64,000 nucleotides of DNA from an uncultured Roseobacter sp. Lineage in GTDB: Bacteria; Pseudomonadota; Alphaproteobacteria; Rhodobacterales; Rhodobacteraceae. Position numbers and translations under genes: made by a program. The notes below the pieces were generated by a model. It was not told the origin of the DNA, made no database searches, and saw only the letters and a program-made list of their open reading frames with translations. Numbering within the stretch: the first letter of the stretch is position 1; each line of letters opens with the position of its first letter. The stretch is taken from positions 372,001-436,000 of the forward strand of contig NZ_CANLQB010000004.1 in the NCBI RefSeq assembly GCF_947493125.1, written 5' to 3'. Below are positions 56,826 through 64,000 of the stretch, in pieces.

Positions 56826-57404
56826 ATGACCTTCTTTCTCAAACCCGCCGCTTTTGCGGTCTCAATCGTATTGCCAGCACTGGCTGTTGCCGAGACAGTG
56901 ACGCTCAGCCCAGCCGATCCGCAACCCTCCGCCGCAGAGCTGAGCCCCGGCCTGGCGGTCGTGTATGCGTTCCCCGGTGACGTGCGCACCGTGAAGGACG
57001 CCCGCAACGCGCTCAAGCGCAAGACGGTCGACGGCCCGCCCCTTGCAGGTTTGTCATACGACGACACAACCGAGGGCGATGAAACCCTGACCTCCGGCAA
57101 GGCGATGAAAGTCGCCGCGGATATCTCGGGCTACATCAAGTTCGACGCGCCAGGCACATACGTCCTGGATTTTCTGAACAACGACGGTCTGGAGATCAGC
57201 ATCGGTGGCGAGATCGTGGGAGACTATGATGAGGTGCATTCCTGCGGGTATGCTGGCGAGATCGAAGTCGATGTGCCGCAAGCGGGCTACTATCCCCTGC
57301 AGGCCACCTATTTCCAGCGCAAAGGCACAGCCTGTCTGATGATGGAATGGGGCCCCGACAGCGACGGGCTGGAGCTTGTACCGGATTCAGCCTTCTTCCA
57401 CTGA
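56826..57404 (+). CDS. Secreted PA14-like domain protein
   Basis: A 192-residue exported protein. Signal peptide MTFFLKPAAFAVSIVLPALAVAE ends near residue 23. The rest resembles a PA14 beta domain: PGLAVVYAFPGDVRTVKDARNALKRKTVDGPPLAGLSYDDTTEGDETLTSGKAMKVAADISGYIKFDAPGTYVLDFLNNDGLEISIGGEIVGDYDEVHSCG and YYPLQATYFQRKGTACLMMEWGPDS. PA14 domains bind sugars. Two Cys may form a disulfide. The start at 56826 has GGGAG six bases upstream. No partner gene is apparent. Confidence 0.78.
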   Translation: MTFFLKPAAFAVSIVLPALAVAETVTLSPADPQPSAAELSPGLAVVYAFPGDVRTVKDARNALKRKTVDGPPLAGLSYDDTTEGDETLTSGKAMKVAADISGYIKFDAPGTYVLDFLNNDGLEISIGGEIVGDYDEVHSCGYAGEIEVDVPQAGYYPLQATYFQRKGTACLMMEWGPDSDGLELVPDSAFFH

Positions 57405-58253
57405 GCCTTCGAGGTCGGGCGGCACCCGCCCGGCCCGTCGCTCAAAGCCCGCGCGCACCTGTGCCTCGCAAGCCGCGGCCAGCGCTTTGCGATCCGGATA
57501 ATCAGCGACCCGGATCGGCGGGTGATAGACCACCTCGACAGTGCCATGCTGCGGCCGTGCCAGCATGGTGACGAGATGGCCGGCAAAGCTCATGTCGCCC
57601 CACCAGCCGTACAGGCGCGGGTCGGCGTCCTGCGGTGCTTTGTAGATCACCGAGATCGGCTGGACCCCGAGGCTGTCGCGCAAGGCAGGTGCGAAAAAGG
57701 CGGCGAAGAGAGTGGTCTTGAACGGCAAAACCCGCCGTCCGTCGCTGCTCGTGCCTTCGGGAAAGAACAACAGGCGATGTCCCGCGACCAGCCGCTCGGC
57801 AAAGACGACAGCCTGCGCACGGGCCTGGGCTCTGTCGCGATCAATGAACACCGTGCCCGTCGCATGCGCCAGCCAGCCGATCCCTGGCCATTGCGCCACT
57901 TCGGATTTAGAGACGAAATAGATGCGCTTGGACGCGTTCAGCACAAAGATATCGAGCCAACTGGAGTGATTGGCGACCGCCGCGCCCGGCCCGTTCATCG
58001 GCGTCCCCTCGACCTCCAGCGCGAGCCCGATGATCCGCAGGGCATTTCGACAGACGAAGACGGTGATGAAGGGCGTGATGGGCCGCGCTGCTCCGAAAAA
58101 CGGGCGCTCGACCAACCGGGCCAGCAGCAAGACCGCCAGTCCCCCGAAGACAAGAAGCGCCAGCGGCAGCCCCCGCACTAGGGCCAGCCCGTACCCAGCG
58201 GCGGTCCGTGGCGGCTTCGGCGGTGGCGTATCGCCGAACCAGGTGGTGCTCAT
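57387..58253 (-). CDS. olsA: 1-acyl-glycerol-phosphate/lyso-ornithine-lipid acyltransferase OlsA
   Basis: A 288-residue PlsC-family acyltransferase. One membrane segment (LALVRGLPLALLVFGGLAVLLLARL) precedes the catalytic NHSSWLD (HX4D), then FIDRDRAQARAQA and FFPEGTSSDGRRVLPFKTTLFAA. It overlaps the OlsB-like gene by four bases; the pair builds ornithine lipids, where OlsA adds the second acyl chain to lyso-ornithine lipid. Ordinary PlsC activity for phosphatidic acid remains possible. Confidence 0.87.
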   Translation of the reverse strand: MSTTWFGDTPPPKPPRTAAGYGLALVRGLPLALLVFGGLAVLLLARLVERPFFGAARPITPFITVFVCRNALRIIGLALEVEGTPMNGPGAAVANHSSWLDIFVLNASKRIYFVSKSEVAQWPGIGWLAHATGTVFIDRDRAQARAQAVVFAERLVAGHRLLFFPEGTSSDGRRVLPFKTTLFAAFFAPALRDSLGVQPISVIYKAPQDADPRLYGWWGDMSFAGHLVTMLARPQHGTVEVVYHPPIRVADYPDRKALAAACEAQVRAGFERRAGRVPPDLEGSVEEG

Positions 58254-59014
58254 GCGCCTGCCCCCTGATACAGCCGCGCCTGGCGTGCATTCATCCGTGC
58301 GGTATCGAGGATCAGACACACATCTGTCGTATTGAACGTGTGATCAATGAACGCACCTTCGCCCACGAACCCGCCGAGCCGCAGGTAAGCCTTGATCAGA
58401 GCGGGAATGGACAGCATCGCCCGCCGCGCGTCCAGCTGGCTTTCCGGCACCAGATCCATCCGCTGGAACGCGTGGGGCTGCGCCCGGACCCGAATGTCAT
58501 CAGGCGCGAGGTGGCGGTGATGCAGCAGCGCGAGAGGCTCGGCGATCCGGGCGACATCGGTTCCGTGAAAGCTTGCCACGCCAAAGAGCACCTCGATCTC
58601 ATGTCGCGCGATGTAGCGCGCCAGCCCGCTCCACAGATGGTACATGGCCATGCCGCCACGATAGTCCGGATGCACGCAGGACCTGCCCAGTTCGAGAACC
58701 CGGCGGCCAGACTGCAGGATTGCCGAGAGGTCGTATTCATCAGACGAATAGAACTGACCTGCCGCCTCGGCCTGATCCTGACGCATCACGCGGTAGACAC
58801 CGACAACAGCTCCGCGCGCCTCGTCCCACAGAAGCATATGATCGAAGAAGGGGTCAAAGCGGTCTCTCTCAAGGCGCGCGGCATGATCCACCAAAGCCCC
58901 GCCGCCGCCGAGTTCCTCGACAAAGACCTCGTAGCGCAGCCTTTGCGCCGCCTTCAGATCGTCGTCTGTCTCAGCGAGACGGACGAGGAAGGAGGTCTGG
59001 AGTGGCGCATCCAT
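58250..59014 (-). CDS. olsB: Ornithine N-acyltransferase OlsB
   Basis: A 254-residue GNAT-fold acyltransferase: VRLAETDDDLKAAQRLRYEVFVEELGG, DHMLLWDEARGAVVGVYRVMRQDQAEAAGQFYSSDEYDLSAI, VLELGRSCVHPDYRGGMAMYHLWSGLARYIARHEIEVLFGVASFHG. This is the OlsB pattern. It joins a 3-hydroxyacyl chain from acyl carrier protein to ornithine, making lyso-ornithine lipid. With the overlapping olsA gene it gives phosphorus-free membrane lipid, often used under phosphate shortage. Confidence 0.9.
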   Translation of the reverse strand: MDAPLQTSFLVRLAETDDDLKAAQRLRYEVFVEELGGGGALVDHAARLERDRFDPFFDHMLLWDEARGAVVGVYRVMRQDQAEAAGQFYSSDEYDLSAILQSGRRVLELGRSCVHPDYRGGMAMYHLWSGLARYIARHEIEVLFGVASFHGTDVARIAEPLALLHHRHLAPDDIRVRAQPHAFQRMDLVPESQLDARRAMLSIPALIKAYLRLGGFVGEGAFIDHTFNTTDVCLILDTARMNARQARLYQGAGA

Positions 59015-59142
59015 GTCGGGGGTGGCAATCCTGCGGCTCGGAGGTTTGGCACGGTCTTAGTTAATAGCCGCCGAGCATGCAACGCATCAACGGCGTGCGG
59101 TTTACAATCGCTGAGTGCACGTTAACCTTTTGGCAAGGTTCT

Positions 59143-59325
59143 TCATCCATCAAATACCGGGATCAAGGCAATACGGGTGCTATCAATGACGACCTTCCCC
59201 TCGTCACGGAAATTCACTGTGACACGGGCATTTACATTGCTTTGCACCTGCCCCGGCCCCCAGTCGGGTCGGTCTGGATGCTGGACCAGCATGCCGGGTG
59301 ACAGGATCGCGTTCAAATCTTCCAT
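59143..59325 (-). CDS. DUF3553-family protein
   Basis: A 60-residue protein: MEDLNAILSPGMLVQHPDRPDWGPGQVQSNVNARVTVNFRDEGKVVIDSTRIALIPV. The HP..PDWG.GQVQS core and the small SH3/tudor-like fold match DUF3553, also seen as the C-terminal part of some UvrD/RapA-type proteins. It is divergent from chpT with a 28-base gap. No function known. Confidence 0.85.
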   Translation of the reverse strand: MEDLNAILSPGMLVQHPDRPDWGPGQVQSNVNARVTVNFRDEGKVVIDSTRIALIPVFDG

Positions 59326-59353
59326 GGCACTCTTTTCGCGCAGGAGACAGTAG

Positions 59354-59950
59354 ATGGGCCAGAGCAATATTAACCTTGCCGCATTGATCGGCAGTCGCAT
59401 CTGCCATGACCTCATATCGCCAATCGGGGCCATCAACAACGGGTTGGAACTGCTGGGCATGGCCGGGGGCACCCCAGGGCCGGAGATCGACCTGATCCAG
59501 GAAAGTGTGGGCAACGCCAGCGCGCGGATCCGCTTCTTCCGCATCGCCTTCGGCGCCTCCGGCGACCAGATGATGGGCCGCGCCGAAGTTGTCTCGATCC
59601 TCGATGATCTGATGGACGGCGGTCGCCTTGCGGTGGCCTGGGGGCCGCTCGACCCACAGCCCCGGGGCGACGTCCGCATGGTCTTCCTCGCCCTGCAGTG
59701 CCTTGAAAACGCTATGCCCTACGGGGGGAGGATCGAAGTCAGCCGGGAAGACAACATGTGGCTGCTGCATGGCGAGGCAGATAAACTGAACATTGACGAG
59801 CCGCTTTGGAACATCCTTGCGACCAGGGACGCGCCGCCAAGCCTCCGCCCCGCTCAAGTGCAGTTTGCGCTGTTGCCGATCCTCGCAGACGATGGCGGGC
59901 GGCGCGTGGTCACCGAAATGTCGGAAACCCAGATCAAGCTGAGGTTCTAG
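59354..59950 (+). CDS. chpT: Histidine phosphotransferase ChpT
   Basis: A 198-residue dimeric phosphotransferase of the CckA-ChpT-CtrA phosphorelay that in alphaproteobacteria controls cell cycle, motility and gene-transfer agents. The phospho-accepting His is in [36 protein letters not shown] and [22 protein letters not shown] follow the degenerate kinase-like domain. It is convergent with proA, whose stop it overlaps by four bases. Confidence 0.92.
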   Translation: MGQSNINLAALIGSRICHDLISPIGAINNGLELLGMAGGTPGPEIDLIQESVGNASARIRFFRIAFGASGDQMMGRAEVVSILDDLMDGGRLAVAWGPLDPQPRGDVRMVFLALQCLENAMPYGGRIEVSREDNMWLLHGEADKLNIDEPLWNILATRDAPPSLRPAQVQFALLPILADDGGRRVVTEMSETQIKLRF

Positions 59951-61212
59951 GCACGCACAGTGCCCTGACCGGTAACGCGATATTTGAAGCTTGTCAGCTG
60001 TGTCGCCCCAACGGGGCCACGGGCGTGCATCTTGCCGGTGGCGATGCCGATCTCCGCACCCATCCCGAACTCGCCCCCATCGGCGAATTGTGTAGACGCG
60101 TTATGCATCAGGATCGCTGAATCGAGCTCGGTCAGGAAGCGTTCGGCCGCAGCGCTGTCCTCGGTGAGGATGCAATCGGTGTGACTGGACCCAAATTGCC
60201 GGATATGATCCATCGCCGCATCGAGATCGGGGACAGTGCGTGCCGCGATGATCATGTCGAGGTACTCTCGGCCCCAATCCTCGGCGGTCGCCTCGACTGT
60301 GCCCTCTATGCCCGACAGCGCCGCGTCGGCCCGCACCTCGACGCCTGCGTCAATCAGCGCGCGGATCACGCCGCGCCCGATGGTCATGGCCACCTCCTCG
60401 TGAATCAGCAGACATTCCGCTGCGCCACAGATACCGGTGCGTCGGGTTTTCGCATTCAGCACGACCTTGAGCACGGTTTCCGGATCCGCGGCCTTGTCGA
60501 TGTAGATGTGCACAATGCCTTCCAGATGCGCAAAGACGGGCACCCGCGCCTCGCGCTGCACCAACCCGACCAGCCCCTTCCCGCCCCGGGGCACGATCAC
60601 GTCGATCATGCCCGTCATGGTGAGCATCTCGCTCACTGCCGCGCGGTCCCGCGTCGGCACCAGCTGAATGGCGTCTTCCGGCAATCCTGCCTCCCGCAGA
60701 CCATGCACAAGGCAGGCGTGCAGCGCGGAGGACGAATGAAAGCTCTCCGACCCGCCCCGCAGGATCACGGCATTACCCGACTTCAGGCAGAGCGCGCCGG
60801 CGTCAGCCGTCACATTGGGCCGGCTTTCATATATCACGCCGACCACCCCCAGCGGGGTGCGGACCCTTTGAATATGCAGCCCGGACGGTTGCTCCCATTC
60901 GTCCATCACCTGCCCGACAGGGTCAGCCTGCTCGGCCACCGCCCGCAGGCCGTCAACGATGCCCCGGATGCGGTCTTCATCCAGCATCAACCGGTCCATC
61001 ATTGCCGGGCTCAGCCCCTTCTCACGACCGAAGGCGAGGTCCTTTCCATTGGCGTCGATGATCTCCGCGCGACGGCGCCACACGGTATCGGCAGCTGAGA
61101 TCAGGGCGGCATGTTTACGCTCGGCACTTGCGAAGGCGAGCTTTGTGGCGGCCGCCCGCGCCGCCGCACCCATATCCGCCATGACGGCAGGAATGTCCGT
61201 ATGATCGAGCAT
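59947..61212 (-). CDS. proA: Gamma-glutamyl phosphate reductase
   Basis: A 421-residue proline-biosynthesis enzyme that reduces gamma-glutamyl phosphate to the semialdehyde with NADPH. The catalytic Cys is in [50 protein letters not shown] and [15 protein letters not shown] are cofactor and substrate loops. It follows proB by about 73 bases in the same orientation. Confidence 0.97.
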   Translation of the reverse strand: MLDHTDIPAVMADMGAAARAAATKLAFASAERKHAALISAADTVWRRRAEIIDANGKDLAFGREKGLSPAMMDRLMLDEDRIRGIVDGLRAVAEQADPVGQVMDEWEQPSGLHIQRVRTPLGVVGVIYESRPNVTADAGALCLKSGNAVILRGGSESFHSSSALHACLVHGLREAGLPEDAIQLVPTRDRAAVSEMLTMTGMIDVIVPRGGKGLVGLVQREARVPVFAHLEGIVHIYIDKAADPETVLKVVLNAKTRRTGICGAAECLLIHEEVAMTIGRGVIRALIDAGVEVRADAALSGIEGTVEATAEDWGREYLDMIIAARTVPDLDAAMDHIRQFGSSHTDCILTEDSAAAERFLTELDSAILMHNASTQFADGGEFGMGAEIGIATGKMHARGPVGATQLTSFKYRVTGQGTVRA

Positions 61213-61285
61213 GAAGAGGCCTCCTCAAAGAGATGTCCGCAACCGATACGGGATCGGCACGAGCGGCACAACAAAAAGCGCGGTT

Positions 61286-63450
<2,165 letters not shown>

Positions 63451-63993
63451 TCAGAGTTTTCGTAAGTACGTCCAGGTCGGCACGGTTGTGTCGCGCGCCA
63501 GGCTGAAGCTTTCCGCATCGCCCAGATACTCGAACCCGCAGTGGGTCAGTACCCGCGCCGATGCCGGATTGTCCTGAAAGACGCTGGCAAACATCGTCTT
63601 GTTCTTCAGCGGGTTCGCCTCGACCAGCGCCTGGACTGCGTCCGATGCGAGGCCGGTGTTCCAATACGGTGGAGCCACCCAATAGCTGACCTCGGACTGG
63701 TCGCGATCCATACGTTCCAGCGAGATCACACCCATCAGTTCCGAGCCATCGGAAAGTGTCCCGTCCATCGCCCAGACATCCTCGTCCCGGTCGTCCGACA
63801 TCGCGCGCGCAATGAAGGCTTCGACCATGCCCGGCGGGACCGGATGTGGAATGGAGGTGGTCATGCGCGCGACCCGCTCATCCCCACCATAGAGTTCGAT
63901 CAGACCCATATCCGACTTACGTAACGGGCGCAGCACGAAGCGCTCGGTCTCAACCGTGGGCTGGAGCGTGATCTTTTCCATTTCCATCGTCAT
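63451..63993 (-). CDS. GNAT N-acetyltransferase (RimJ/RimL-like)
   Basis: A 180-residue acetyltransferase: VETERFVLRPLRKSDMGLIELYGGDERVARM, GVISLERMDRDQSEVSYWVAPPYWNTGLASDAVQALVEAN and FASVFQDNPASARVLTHCGFEYLG, the acetyl-CoA-binding and C-terminal motifs. GAGGG lies just before the first ATG, so the third codon (ATG at 63987) may be the true start. It lies just upstream of obgE. Substrate is unknown. Confidence 0.87.
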   Translation of the reverse strand: MTMEMEKITLQPTVETERFVLRPLRKSDMGLIELYGGDERVARMTTSIPHPVPPGMVEAFIARAMSDDRDEDVWAMDGTLSDGSELMGVISLERMDRDQSEVSYWVAPPYWNTGLASDAVQALVEANPLKNKTMFASVFQDNPASARVLTHCGFEYLGDAESFSLARDTTVPTWTYLRKL

Positions 63994-64000
63994 GTCCCTC

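Overview
The window looks like chromosome from a marine Rhodobacteraceae (Roseobacter-group) alphaproteobacterium. Support comes from overall GC-rich DNA, a ChpT phosphotransferase, an olsB-olsA ornithine-lipid pair, a suf cluster led by an IscR without the usual cysteines, a hut pathway that uses HutF, a TRAP transporter, and small families such as DUF3553 and DUF6356. No tool was run; all calls rest on reading motifs, gene order and translated sequence.

Layout. 1-15.5 kb is signalling and envelope DNA: a truncated Cache-PAS histidine kinase, a GAF protein, a LysR regulator divergent from an aldo/keto reductase, a yceI / ECF sigma / anti-sigma cluster, an exporter membrane domain without an ATPase next to a BON-MscS channel, an FAD/NAD(P)-binding protein, and a FecR-domain secreted protein with a Gly/Asn tail coupled to a CHASE2-PAS-GGDEF-EAL protein that has no usable ATG.

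15.85-38.30 kb reads as an old genomic island. Its right edge is an intact tRNA-Arg(CCG) gene (38304-38380, minus strand) and its left edge is a decayed copy of that tRNA's 3' end (15849-15873). A broken tyrosine integrase lies beside each edge, and there is an IS110-type fragment and a diverged 89-bp repeat pair. Cargo: an ArsR regulator divergent from a NIPSNAP gene and a hydrolase/monooxygenase fusion; a four-gene overlapping unit of two unrecognised membrane-anchored proteins plus an ABC-2 ATPase and permease (the best candidate here for an undescribed system); and a complete histidine-to-glutamate pathway (hutC-hutF divergent from hutI-hutH-hutG-hutU) followed by TRAP dctP-dctQ-dctM.

38.4-64 kb is conserved chromosome: the suf Fe-S cluster operon (iscR, NifS/IscS-type desulfurase, sufB, two small genes, sufC, sufD, two membrane genes, sufS) behind a perfect Irr-type palindrome; an alpha/beta hydrolase, a small protein and an HD protein; icd, preceded by five ACCGAC repeats at exact 11-bp spacing; an Lrp/AsnC regulator; bphO-bphP (heme oxygenase and bacteriophytochrome); aroQ; rpsB-tsf; a PA14-like secreted protein; olsB-olsA; chpT; and GNAT-obgE-proB-proA.
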